Source: Streptomyces cadmiisoli
Lineage (GTDB): Bacteria > Actinomycetota > Actinomycetes > Streptomycetales > Streptomycetaceae
DNA: 64,000 nucleotides
Reading direction: 5' to 3'
NCBI RefSeq assembly: GCF_003261055.1
Contig: NZ_CP030073.1
Span: 9,176,001-9,240,000 of the forward strand
The notes below the pieces were generated by a model that saw only the letters and a program-made list of their open reading frames with translations, was not told where the DNA came from and did no database searches. How positions within the stretch are numbered: position 1 is the stretch's first letter; each line of letters begins with the position of its first letter. Below are positions 9,578 through 19,700 of the stretch, piece after piece. The translations under genes and the position numbers were made by a program.

Positions 9578-9857
9578 CCAGTGATTGTGCCAGCGAAGCT
9601 GTTCCCTCCGCCTGAGTGGGTTGAGCTGCGGCTATGCGCGGCATGCCGAGGTCGATCGCCGTGCCGCCGGAAGCTCGTCGGCCCATCTGAGCAAGTTTGT
9701 CTTCGGCTTCAGCCAGGCTGACCCGGAACCCCTCGACCTCCCCGAGCCAGCCCTCGCGCTCGGCCTCGGCGATGCGGGCGACGAGGTTGTCGCGGATCTC
9801 CTCCAACCGGCCACGCTGGGCCGGGTCCGGCCGGAGGAGCGAGCAACGAACGCAAGC
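9564..9857 (-). pseudogene. Integrase C-terminal remnant (copy B)
   Basis: It opens directly after a stop codon with ACVRCSLLRPDPAQRGRLEE. It then has the coiled coil of the family (LVARIAEAEREGWLGEVEGF, VSLAEAEDKLAQM), and ends at 9564 inside the start of the next gene. Only the last 90 or so residues of the recombinase survive. It is closest in pattern to copy D at 57388-57606. Confidence 0.7.
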
Positions 9858-10061
9858 TTATCCGAACTAGTCCAGACGGCCTGGCGAGGTCGGATCGCAG
9901 TCGAGTCACTGAAAGTAGTGGGCAGAAACATTGGTACTCGGCAGCATCCGAGCGTGTCGCGCCGTGGCACGGCCGCAGTCATCGAGGTCGCGCCGCCTTG
10001 CACCTGCGCCCACTTCACGAGTGTCCAGGTATGAGGGCGGGAACCCCACGGCCGTCATTGC

Positions 10062-10607
10062 TTAAGGGAGCTCAGGCAATGGTCCGGGGGTCTTCGGGTA
10101 GCAGCCCTCTTCAAGCCGGAAGAGGTACTTCCGGAGGTCCACGCCGAGCCCTTCGGTGATGTAGGCGGCAAAGTCCCTCAGCCCCTCTGCGGCTTCCCTC
10201 TCGTCAGACCTGTCGCTGGACGACCATGTGGGCAGGAGGGGCTCCAGGTACTCGGTGACCCGCCGACGGTCGCGCCACCAGTCCCGAACGGCCTCGGGTG
10301 TCCATCGGCTGTCGCCGTCGCAGGCATAGCCGCGGTACGGATCTTCCTGGGCTGCTGTCACCAGGTTCAGGACCTCGGCCGTGGTCGCCGGCTGGCGATA
10401 CACGTACTCGCCGAAGTACTCGCCGCCGCAGAGCACATGACGCGGTGCGTGCAGCCGGCCCGTCCAACAGTTATCGGCGATTCCGGTATAGAAGGGGCCA
10501 GGAACGTTCAACCAGAGCCGGTCCTCCCAACGCCCGCCGAACGACGCCTCGGGCTCGCCTTCTGGAAGCGCCGCTATCGGTTCCCAGCACAACTCTTCGT
10601 AGCTCAT
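10062..10607 (-). CDS. Conserved hypothetical protein, immunity-type
   Basis: The 181-residue soluble protein is rich in aromatic residues: WLNVPGPFYTGIADNCWTGR, HVLCGGEYFGEYVYRQP, YACDGDSRWTPEAVRDWWRD. I recognise the set as a conserved actinobacterial family but know no function. The ATG overlaps the stop of the integrase remnant upstream (ATGA), so the gene appears to have been captured in-phase with the recombinase end. There is no secretion signal. An orphan immunity role is inferred from the neighbourhood. Confidence 0.65.
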   Translation of the reverse strand: MSYEELCWEPIAALPEGEPEASFGGRWEDRLWLNVPGPFYTGIADNCWTGRLHAPRHVLCGGEYFGEYVYRQPATTAEVLNLVTAAQEDPYRGYACDGDSRWTPEAVRDWWRDRRRVTEYLEPLLPTWSSSDRSDEREAAEGLRDFAAYITEGLGVDLRKYLFRLEEGCYPKTPGPLPELP

Positions 10608-11158
10608 CCGCGAAGCTTAGGATCCGATGGGAAGGATCTCTCAACGTCTGCGACGCTGCTTCGTCCGGTGTCGCGTCGGATGTCGGGCATGCCGAGGTGG
10701 ACCGTGGACGGCTGAGTTGCACGCTCGCGCATGGCCTCCAGCTTCTGCGCGGCGGCGGCCATGGTGGTCTCGATGGCGGCGACCTCACCGAGCCAGCCCT
10801 GGTCGCGGGCCTCCTGGAGGCGGTCGACGAGGTTGGCGTGGATCCCCTGCAGACGTGGCATCTGGGCCGGGTCCACGAGAAGTAGGGGGCATCTGACACA
10901 GGCGTTTTCATGCTGGCACGAGGTCGCGTAGTCGCGGCTGCTGGTTCCCAGGGCTACCTTGCGGAGTTCGAAATGGGCCAGGAACTCGTCCCACTCGGTG
11001 GCGGTGAGCTCGCGGTACTCCTCGCTGGGTCGCTCGGTTCTGCGACGAGCGATGAAGGCCCGATGATGGGAGATCACGTCCTCCGGGTAGATCGCTAACG
11101 GTGGAGTCGGGTATTGGAACTGTCCGAATACCCTGCCGATGCGGGAACCTGTGGGCAT
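10604..11158 (-). pseudogene. Tyrosine integrase C-terminal remnant (copy A)
   Basis: The longest of the three tails here starts near IYPEDVISHHRAFIARRR, the segment that normally follows the catalytic tyrosine. It continues with PSEEYRELTATEWDEFLAHF, CQHENACVRCPLLLVDPAQM and a coiled coil (LVDRLQEARDQGWLGEVAAI), ending VHLGMPDIRR. The R-H-R-Y catalytic domain is missing. The first 15-20 residues do not fit the family, marking a junction. The ORF is intact from there to the ATGA overlap with the next gene and could still be translated. Confidence 0.75.
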
Positions 11159-11171
11159 GGGTTGAGGGATC

Positions 11172-11675
11172 TCAGCGGCGTGCGAAGGCCGTGACAGCTT
11201 GGCGGAGCTGTTCGAGGAAGTGGATCAGGGTTGGTGCGGACACCTTGAAGTCGTCGAACCAGGATGCCGTGGTGGACCGGTGCACTCTTCCGTGGCTATC
11301 GAGGGCGAACAGGATGCCTCCGCCATCGCTGCCGAACACGACGCCAGTGGCGTGCGCGGTGACGCGGACGGGGCCGTACTGGTCGATGTCGTTGAGCACC
11401 TGAGCAGGTGTGTGCACGAAGTATCCGTGATCGATATCAGGTAGCGACAGCTCGGCGATCGTGGCGTAGAGGCTGATCAGCTCTTGGGGCATGTCCACGA
11501 CCTCCTTGAGCTGTGCTGCCGCAGCTCGGCTCTCCTCATCGGCCAGGAACACTTCGTTGTCGCCTGGCGGATAGCCGAAGGTGTCCTCGAAGCTGCGAAG
11601 CGTCGTCCCGAGCGTGGCGGTGATCTCCTGCTGCCAGGTGGTGAGCCAGTCGGCGGAGAGGTTCGAGGCGGTCAT
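11172..11675 (-). CDS. SMI1/KNR4 (SUKH) family protein
   Basis: The 167-residue alpha/beta protein has the SUKH layout: an N-terminal helix, LRSFEDTFGYPPGDNEVFLA, a helix ending in MPQELISLYATIAELSLPDI, then strands around GYFVHTPAQVLNDI, GVVFGSDGGGILFALDSHGR and a C-terminal helix (LIHFLEQLRQAV). SUKH proteins are the most common immunity proteins of bacterial polymorphic toxin and contact-inhibition systems. No toxin gene adjoins it, so it is an orphan. It starts immediately downstream of the N-terminal ligase fragment, the last cassette of the minus-strand run. Confidence 0.75.
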   Translation of the reverse strand: MTASNLSADWLTTWQQEITATLGTTLRSFEDTFGYPPGDNEVFLADEESRAAAAQLKEVVDMPQELISLYATIAELSLPDIDHGYFVHTPAQVLNDIDQYGPVRVTAHATGVVFGSDGGGILFALDSHGRVHRSTTASWFDDFKVSAPTLIHFLEQLRQAVTAFARR

Positions 11676-11734
11676 TGAGAGTGCTGCTCTCTGTTGTCGG
11701 CGGGCGGGGCGATCTGCTGGCTGGCGCGTTGACT

Positions 11735-12095
11735 AACGTAGGACCATCCGCGGGTGTCTCCCAGGTCGGGGTGGCTGAGGATGTCGAACACCGCGTAGTG
11801 CGCCGGGTGGTGCTCCGCGAGGGCACGGGCCCGCGCCGGCGTCGAGGCCGCCCTGGACTGCGCGGCGCCGAAGTCGATGCGCCCGGAGACGTACACGATC
11901 CCCTCGCCGTCGAGGATCACGCCCGGGGGAGTTGCATCCCTGCGAGCGCCAGGTCGAGCCACTGGGGCGTGACGTCCCGCCCGGACCGGGTCTGCAACCG
12001 GACCGTCTGCGCCGTACGCCACATGACCAGCCGATGGCCGTCCATCTTCGGCTCGTAGTGAAGGTCCGCACCGACGGGCAGCGTCCACCATAGTG
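11735..12095 (-). pseudogene. ATP-dependent DNA ligase, N-terminal fragment
   Basis: In one frame it reads LPVGADLHYEPKMDGHRLVM, containing the adenylation motif KxDGxR with the nucleophilic lysine, then LQTRSGRDVTPQWLDLALAG. After a frame change near 11935 it continues GVILDGEGIVYVSGRIDFGA and HHPAHYAVFDILSHPDLGD. This is the first half of the ligase whose OB-fold lies at 6643-6966. About a hundred central residues are missing between the two fragments. Confidence 0.75.
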
Positions 12096-12109
12096 CCAAC
12101 ACCCTCCTC

Positions 12110-12790
12110 ACACCCCAGGACACGACATTTAGCCAGAAGGATCCTTGAAGGCGTGAAAATTGAGAGCGGTGGTCGTCCGTCGACGTCGACCGAGCCTTGG
12201 GCCGGTAGCCCGCGTGAAAGTCTGATGCCGGAGTCGGCCCGAGGGGCCATGCGCTGTTGCCACGAGCACGCCGTTCAGACTCCCGCTCTCCCCTCCCGCT
12301 CCCGGGCGGCAGCTGCCTGTCGGTCGCACTACGACGCACTCCCCGAGGTCTGCTTCCGGCCCCTCGCCCGGGCCCTGACCTCCAGTGGTCGCGGGTACGA
12401 CGAGGACTTGGATGAGTCCGTCTTTGACCACCCCAGATGGCCGGTTGTGGACGACTGGCTCAAGTACGGCGACGACGGTCCCGTCCAGCTACGGACCGAG
12501 GCTTTCGCGCCATCCGCCGACTCGAGCCGGACCACCGGTAACGACACGTGAGGTTCGGAGTGCGAAGGGCACCCTCAACCACCAGGATCAGCCTTTAAGT
12601 TGAAACGCCTCCTGCATCGCTTCCCAAAGCGGGACAGCCTGCACGATATGCTCTCCACGCGCCACGGTAGAGACGGTCGGCCTTCCCTCAGCACCCGATG
12701 TCGGGATCGATGACGCGTCAGTGGAATGGTGTTCCTCAAGTCTGTCTTGTGAAGTTTGATGCTATTTCAGTGGCGGGTCCGGTAATGACT
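12110..12790. other. Intergenic region without a supported gene
   Basis: One plus-strand frame stays open from 12093 to 12551 but lacks a ribosome site and family resemblance and runs antisense to the ligase fragment. I see no terminator or repeat. The promoter of the LamG gene lies at its right end. Confidence 0.5.
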
Positions 12791-12810
12791 GCTGGAGCAT
12801 CGGATTTTGC

Positions 12811-12839
12811 TTGACAGTTACCCGTTCATGCTTTGTCAT
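12811..12839 (+). promoter_or_regulatory. Consensus-like promoter of the LamG gene
   Basis: A perfect -35 hexamer TTGACA (12811-12816) is followed after 17 bases by TGTCAT (12834-12839), four of six matches to TATAAT. Predicted transcription would start about 35 bases before the GTG at 12880. Its position argues against the TTG at 12811 as the translation start. Confidence 0.55.
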
Positions 12840-12879
12840 TTGCTCACCTGTGGCGATCTTGTGGGCAAGGGGTGGGGCA

Positions 12880-15800
12880 GTGGGGGATGGGGGGCTGCGG
12901 TTGCGGGAAATCCGCGGGCGGCGGGCGGGACTTGTGTGGCTGACGGCGCTTGCGGTTCTGGTGGCGACACCCGCCGTTGTTCCGGTGCTGGGCGCTGCGC
13001 CGGCAGTGGCAGCTGGAAGCGGAAGCGGTCCACTTTCCGCGTCGGAGCGGGCGCAGCAGCAGGCTCAGGTGTCGGGTGAGCCGGTCGAGGTTGTGGGCGA
13101 GCGCACCGAACGGGAGACGGTCTTCGCCAACCCCGATGGTGAAACGTTCACGCTGAACAAGTCGATCGTTCCGGTGCGTGTGGAGAAGCCCGGCGGCGGG
13201 TGGACTGAGCCGGATGCGACGTTGGTGAGGCGCGCAGACGGATCGGTTGGTCCGAAGGCTGCTGCGGTGGATTTGTCGTTCTCGCCTGGCGGTGACGGCG
13301 AGGACTTGGTGACCATCGGTGAGGATGGCCAGTCGGTCACCTTGGGGTGGCCGGGCGATCTGCCGGAGCCGCGTATCGAGGGGCAGCGGGCCGTCTACGA
13401 GAATGTGCGCCCGGATGTGAACCTGATTCTCACCGCAACTGTGGAGGGCTTCCGGCAGGTCCTGGAAGTCAAGACCCTTGCGGCAGCCAAGGACCCTGAG
13501 CTCAGCTCGCTGGAGTACAGCTTGGACGTCGACGGGTTGCGTGTGCGGGAGGGCGCAGTCGGCAGCCTGGAGGTGCTGGACGGCAACGGCCAGGTCGTCT
13601 TCCGCTCCCCTTCCGCCCGTATGTGGAACTCCGCCGGCGATGCTGCAACCGCTGCCGCAGGCGACGGCCCGGGGACACAGACCCTTGCCGTGCTGCCTCT
13701 GGCGCAAGGCGGGCAGGAGGAGACGCCGAGCGAGACAGGGGGGCACCCGGCGGGGCCGGCGGAGGAAGGCGATCCGCTCGCCGGGCCAGGTGCGGGTGAT
13801 GAGGCTGCCGTGATGGACGTTGACCTGAGTGAAGGCGCTGTCACTGTCACCCCGGACAGCGACCTGATCGAGGCTACGACGAGCGCGGAACTCCCACTGT
13901 ATATCGATCCGTCGGTTGAGCTGAACGAGTCAGAGCGCACCGTGCTGTCCTCCGATGGCGACAGCTTCTACAACTTCTCAGGTGGCGCGAATGGCATGAG
14001 CGTGGGCCGCTGCAGCTCCGCGGTGATCGGCGGCTACATCTACTACTGCACCACCGGCGCTGCCTACACCAACCGGATGTACTTCGAGTTCACACCGGGC
14101 AGTCTGAAGGGCAAGCACGTCCTGGGCGCACGGTTTGAGGTCACGGAGACGTGGTCGTTCTCGTGTGACGCGCGCTGGGTCGATCTTGAGCGTACGGACG
14201 GCATCTCCTCGTCCTCCCGGTGGCCCGGGCCAGGAGGGCCGAAGTCCGACAACTCCTGGGACCAGATGGGGGACCGTAACGTGTCCGCCGGCCGGGGAGG
14301 CGCGTGCGAACCGGCGCAGCCTCGCGCCCCGATCACGTTCCAGGACAACCCCGAAGAAGCGGATGAGAACCTGACACCGACCGTCAAGGCGTTCGCGGAC
14401 GGGAAATTCGCCACGCTCACCTTGATGCTGAAGGCGAAGGACGAGTCAGACCCGATCGCCTGGAAACGGTTCGACGACGACGCGGTCATCGTGGTCACGT
14501 ACGTGGGCGAGCCCTCAGTCCCCACCGATTACGGGCTGGACAGCGGCACGACTGAGATCTGCTCCAAGAGCGCATCCGCGCCGACGATATGGACGGACCC
14601 CACGCCAAGTCTCGCAGCCACCCCGCAGACGGCCTCGGGCGGGCAGAGCGGTGCGTCGCTGCGGGTGTACTTCGACCTGGACGTGCAGAACTCTGCCGAC
14701 GGCACCTGGTCAGATGCCAAGGAGCCCAGTTCAGGCTCAGAGGCGCCGACTTCCGGCTATGTCGGTGACGGGGTGGCTCAGAGCAAGCTGTGGGACGCGG
14801 AGCTGGCAGACAGCAGGCAGTACCGGTACCGGGCAGTTACCCGCTCCTACTACAACGGGGGACAGGACAAACTGACCAGCGGCTGGACTCCGTTCTGCTA
14901 CTTCACAGTGGACAGTTCGGTGCCCAATCCGCCGACGATCACCTTTACCTCCGTGTACAGCGCCTGCATCCCGGGCTCTTGCACTTTCGCAGGTAAGCCC
15001 AATGAACCGGGAACCGTGAGGTTCGGGCCGGCTTCCGGTGACGTGAATGCCGCCTACCGGTACAAGCTGTCCACGGACAGTACGTGGCGGCCCTGGAGGA
15101 CCGGGGCGACAGTCACAGAGACGATTACACCGATAGATTCCGGCACGATCACTCTGACCGTCCAGGCCAAAGACGCAGTCGGACATGAGGGTGCGTGGAA
15201 TGCCGTTCGCTTCCTGGTCGGTGAGAGTGACGGCCCGGTCGGCTGGTGGACGTTCAATGAGGCGGGGGGCGCTGCGGTGGACGTGTCCGCTTCCGAGTCG
15301 GCCTACCGCGATGATGCGACGATCAGCGGTGGCTCTCGAGTGGACACCGGCCGCCGCGGCGTTGTCACGGAGAACAATGTGACCGGTCAGGACAAGGCTC
15401 TGAACCTTGGCGGTCAGGCCTATGCCGCGACGGCCAGGAAGGTGCTGGAGACACAGGCGTCGTACTCGGTGGCAGCGTGGGTGCGACTGGGCGCTACCGG
15501 CACCACTCAGACGGTCCTGGGCCAGGATGGCACCTACTACAGCCCCTTCTTCCTCGGCTACTGCGCCGGCAGTAACCGGTGGTGCCTGCGTCTGGCCGAC
15601 TCCGACGCCGCCACCACCGCGCTGGATAACCAGCGGGTCGACTCGCTGGAGACCCCGCAGACGAAGGTGTGGACCCATCTGGCCGCAGTCATCGACACCG
15701 GTGCCAAAACGCTCACGCTGTATGTCAACGGTGCCAAGCAGGGCAGTGACACCCTCACCACCAACGCCTGGTCGGCCGACGGTGCACTGCAGATGGGCCG

Positions 15801-16656
15801 GGTGAAGTACAAAGGCTCCTACGTTGACCATTTCTCCGGTGACGTAGACGAGATCAAGGTATGGCAAGAGGTCAAGAACGAACTGCAGGTCGCGAACGAG
15901 GCCAGCCTGAAGGACGCCAGCGGAAAGGCGTTCATGGAACTGGTAGCCGAGTACAAACCTGAGGGCGCCACCGGCACGTCCCTGCCCGACCTGAGCGGAT
16001 ATGGCAACACACTCAGCCTGTCCTCCGGCGCTTCCCTGGACGGCGACGCGCTGATCCTCGACGGCACGACGGGAGCGGCAACCGCCTCCCGCCCCGTCGT
16101 GGCCGACACCGGCTCGTTCACCGTAGCTACGAAGGCCGAGGTCTCCGCCCGAAGCCTTCTCGACAAGCCCGACGGCTACAAAGCTCAGGTACTGGGCCAG
16201 CGCACCGCGAGCGGCTCTTCGTGGAGCCTTTGGACGGAGAAGACGGGGACGAAGGATGAGCCAGCGCTCGACGACGAGGGCAACCCGGTCTACGACGACG
16301 AAGGCAATCCGGTGATGCGGACTGAACCGCTGGCCCGCTGGTACTTCGGGCGCCTGACAGCCGATGGCAGTGGCACATCGGTGGTCAGTGAGGAAGATGC
16401 CGTCCTGGACTCCGATGTCAGCCTTGTCGGTGCCTACGACGCGCTCACCCGCACGATCACCCTCTATGTCGGCAGTGGCCCTCAGGGCGAACCTGTGGCC
16501 TACACAGCTGTTGTCGGCAGCGGGGAGTTCGCCGCAGGCAAGGGCTGGACGAACGGTGCCTGGAGTCATCACCTGCCCGGCCGGCTCACCGACATCCGCC
16601 TGTGGGCGGGCGCGGTGAAGGACGCAAGCCAGGTGGAAAGCACCGTCGGCTACTGA
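12880..16656 (+). CDS. Secreted LamG (concanavalin A-like) domain protein of the RHS locus
   Basis: This large exported protein has about 1258 residues. A Sec-type signal peptide (RGRRAGLVWLTALAVLVATP and an Ala-rich cleavage zone) covers residues ~10-46. The middle is beta-rich. A LamG jelly-roll begins near residue 784 (VGWWTFNEAGG) and includes YSVAAWVRLG, KVWTHLAAVIDTGAKTLTLY and FSGDVDEIKVW. A second, degenerate jelly-roll ends the protein. Such proteins regularly precede RHS/WapA-type genes in Streptomyces and probably act at the surface with the RHS shell. The GTG at 12880 is preceded by AAGGGG seven bases away and lies downstream of the promoter. The RHS gene follows after 123 bases, probably in the same transcript. 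Confidence 0.8.
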   Translation: MGDGGLRLREIRGRRAGLVWLTALAVLVATPAVVPVLGAAPAVAAGSGSGPLSASERAQQQAQVSGEPVEVVGERTERETVFANPDGETFTLNKSIVPVRVEKPGGGWTEPDATLVRRADGSVGPKAAAVDLSFSPGGDGEDLVTIGEDGQSVTLGWPGDLPEPRIEGQRAVYENVRPDVNLILTATVEGFRQVLEVKTLAAAKDPELSSLEYSLDVDGLRVREGAVGSLEVLDGNGQVVFRSPSARMWNSAGDAATAAAGDGPGTQTLAVLPLAQGGQEETPSETGGHPAGPAEEGDPLAGPGAGDEAAVMDVDLSEGAVTVTPDSDLIEATTSAELPLYIDPSVELNESERTVLSSDGDSFYNFSGGANGMSVGRCSSAVIGGYIYYCTTGAAYTNRMYFEFTPGSLKGKHVLGARFEVTETWSFSCDARWVDLERTDGISSSSRWPGPGGPKSDNSWDQMGDRNVSAGRGGACEPAQPRAPITFQDNPEEADENLTPTVKAFADGKFATLTLMLKAKDESDPIAWKRFDDDAVIVVTYVGEPSVPTDYGLDSGTTEICSKSASAPTIWTDPTPSLAATPQTASGGQSGASLRVYFDLDVQNSADGTWSDAKEPSSGSEAPTSGYVGDGVAQSKLWDAELADSRQYRYRAVTRSYYNGGQDKLTSGWTPFCYFTVDSSVPNPPTITFTSVYSACIPGSCTFAGKPNEPGTVRFGPASGDVNAAYRYKLSTDSTWRPWRTGATVTETITPIDSGTITLTVQAKDAVGHEGAWNAVRFLVGESDGPVGWWTFNEAGGAAVDVSASESAYRDDATISGGSRVDTGRRGVVTENNVTGQDKALNLGGQAYAATARKVLETQASYSVAAWVRLGATGTTQTVLGQDGTYYSPFFLGYCAGSNRWCLRLADSDAATTALDNQRVDSLETPQTKVWTHLAAVIDTGAKTLTLYVNGAKQGSDTLTTNAWSADGALQMGRVKYKGSYVDHFSGDVDEIKVWQEVKNELQVANEASLKDASGKAFMELVAEYKPEGATGTSLPDLSGYGNTLSLSSGASLDGDALILDGTTGAATASRPVVADTGSFTVATKAEVSARSLLDKPDGYKAQVLGQRTASGSSWSLWTEKTGTKDEPALDDEGNPVYDDEGNPVMRTEPLARWYFGRLTADGSGTSVVSEEDAVLDSDVSLVGAYDALTRTITLYVGSGPQGEPVAYTAVVGSGEFAAGKGWTNGAWSHHLPGRLTDIRLWAGAVKDASQVESTVGY

Positions 16657-16779
16657 TCCGCCCGCCGTGTGCTGTCCGTGCTTCAGCAGCCGAGCGGACG
16701 GCAGACGGCCTGCAGTTTGCCTGCTCACCCCATGGCGCCCGGTCACGCACCGGCTGCCCTTTCCTACGGAGCGCTTGCT

Positions 16780-19700
16780 GTGTCTTCTCGCCTGATCCGC
16801 CCTCGCCTTCGTGGCCGGCGTACGGCGCTGACCGTGTTGCTCGCCGCGATCATGTCGGTTCCCGTGCCGCTCACGCCGCTTGCCGCGGCCGCTGAGATGC
16901 CGGGCCGCCCGGATGTGCCCGAGGTCAAGCCGACCCGCGTGGTGGAGGTGACCTCTCCCAGAGCCAAAGCGGCCCGGGACAGGGCGGCCCAGCATCGCAA
17001 AGGCAACCAGCGGCTGATCGATTCAGCCCGTGCTGAGCGCCGCACCGCGTGGCCGAAGCCGTCGGCGACCGAGCACAGACTGACGAGAACTGCGAAAAGT
17101 GACGCCGTCGTCACGGTGAACAGCGTTGGAGGCGCTGCATCTTCGCGCCAGGCACGTGCGCGCGCCGCAGGCGAGGTGAAGGTCACTGTCCTGGACCAGA
17201 AAGCAGCACGACGAGCCGGCGTGACCGGCGTGCTCTTCACCCTCCAGGCCGAGCAGACCGGGGCCGCCGAAGTCACAGTCGACTACAGCACCTTCGCCTC
17301 TGCGGTCGGGGGCAACTGGTCCTCCAGACTAGGCCTGGCCACCCTGCCCGCCTGCGCACTGACCACCCCGCACAAGAAGCAGTGCCGCACCCTGGCAGCG
17401 GAGACGGCTGCCACCAACAACATCAACGCTGAAACCGTCACCGCCCGCACCTCCATCGCGGGGAGCGCAGACAAGACACCGACGGTCATGGCACTCACGG
17501 CCGCCTCGACCGCTGCAGGCGCCGGTGATTTCAAGGCAACACCGTTGTCCGCGTCCGCCACATGGCAGGCGGGCAGCTCCTCCGGGGCGTTCACCTGGTC
17601 GTACCCCATCACCACGCCCCCTGCCGCAGCGGGCCCCGCCCCGTCACTGGCCCTGTCGTACGACTCGGGCAGCATCGACGGGCGCACCGCCAACACCAAC
17701 AACCAGGGCTCGATGGTAGGCGAGGGCTTCGAGATCACCTCTTCCTACATCGAACGCAAGTACACGTCCTGCGACGACGACGGCCAGACCGACAAGTTCG
17801 ACCTGTGCTGGAAGTACGACAACGCCTCCCTCGTGCTGAACGGCAACGCCACCGAACTCGTCCAGGACGACACCAGCGGTGCGTGGCACCTCAAGGACGA
17901 CAACGCCTCCAAGGTGGTCAGGCTCACCGGGGGTGACAGCAACGACGAAAACGGCGAGTACTGGCAGCTCACCACCTCGGACGGCACCACCTACACATTC
18001 GGCCTCAACAAGCTCTCCGGCGCCGGCAGCGAGCGGACGAACTCCGTGTGGACCGTGCCGGTCTTCGGCGACGACAGTGGCGAGCCGGGCTACTCCAAAG
18101 GCACCGAATTCAAAGACCGCTCCGAGGTCCAGGCATGGCGCTGGAATCTTGACCAGGTCACCGACGTGCACGGCAACGCCTCCACCTACTCGTACGCAGC
18201 GGAGGACAACCACTACGCCAAGAACGGCGACACCACCGCACTGGCCCCCTACACCCGCGGCGGCCGCCTGGAGGAAATCCGCTACGGCCAGCGCTCCGAC
18301 ACCCTGTTCACCGCACCGGCCTCCGACAAGATCACCTTCACCTACAAGGAGCGATGCACCGCCACCAACTGCTCCTCACTGACCGCCGACACCGCGGACA
18401 ACTGGCCTGACGTCCCGTTCGACACCATCTGCTCAGCCAGCGCCACGGACTGCCAGTCCACCGGCCCTACCTTCTTCACACGCAAGCGACTGACCGGCAT
18501 CGACACCTACTTCTGGTCACGTGCCGCCGAACCCGACGCCTTCAAGCCGGTCGACAGCTACACCCTGGAGCAGGAGTTCTTCGACGGGCAGGACATCGGC
18601 AACAGCTCCGACCAGGTCCTCACCCTCACCTCGCTGACCCGCACCGGCAAGGACGGCACCGCCCTGTCCGTACCGGCCATCGAGTTCCTGTACCAGCAGC
18701 GCCCCAACCGGGTGGCCGGCGGTACCCAGCCCGGCGGCGGCAACATCGTTCCCCTGACCCGTCCGCGCATCGTGTCGGTCACCTCGGAAACTGGCGCGAT
18801 CACCTCGGTGACTCTCTCCGAACCGGAGTGCGTCCGCAGCAGCAACATGCCAGCGGCCGAAGACAACAACAGCCTCTCCTGCTACCCGGTCTACTGGGCC
18901 ATCAACGGCGGCGAAACCCAGCTGGACTGGTTCCACAAGTACCGCGTCACCTCCATCACCACCAACGACCCTGCCGCGGGCAACCCCGGCACCCAGCTGT
19001 CCTACGACTACGACACCCCGGGCTGGCACTACAACGACGACCCCTTCACCAAAGAGAAGGAACGCACCTGGTCGATCTGGCGCGGCTACCAGAAAGTCAC
19101 CACCTACGCCGGCGATGCCGGAACCACCCGGTCCAAGAACGTCAAGCTGTTCATGCAGGGCATGAACGCCGACAAGCGCAAGGACGGCACCACCCGGAGC
19201 GCCGTCATCAAGGGCATCGACCTCGACAACGTCGCCGACAATGACCCCGCGACCACCTACGACGACCTCGACGTCGCCGACTGGACGGACCACGACTGGC
19301 TGGCGGGACAACTGCGCCAGGAGATCACCTACAACGGTGCCGCCACCGCCATCTCCACCGCCGTCCACAACCCCTGGGCCCACCAGACAGCCAGCCAGAA
19401 GAAGTCGTACGCCCACATCAAGTCCTACTTCGTCAACAAGGCCCGCACCTACAGCCACACCTACCTGACCACGGCCCAAAAATGGCGGACCACCGCCACC
19501 TCCTACACCTACGACACGACCTACGGCACGACCAACACGGTCGAGGACCACGGTGCCTGGTCCACGAGCGGTGACGAAACCTGCACCCGCACCTGGTACG
19601 CCCGCGACCCCGACAAGGGCCCGACCAACCTGGTCTCACGCACCCGCACCGTCGCAAAACCCTGCGCGAACACCGACAACACGCTCAGCCTCCCCGCCAA

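Noticed and set aside
12093..12551. 152-codon plus-strand frame
   Set aside because: Overlaps the ligase fragment antisense; a short segment (PVVDDWLKYGDDGP) looks protein-like but has no start, family or ribosome site to support it.
14737..16995. 752-codon minus-strand open frame
   Set aside because: It is antisense to the LamG gene and the start of the RHS gene, both of which have signal peptides and recognisable domains. It is a shadow caused by high third-position GC.
18517..19551. 344-codon minus-strand frame, Val/Gly-rich
   Set aside because: Antisense shadow of YD repeats; composition follows from Thr/Ala codons on the coding strand.
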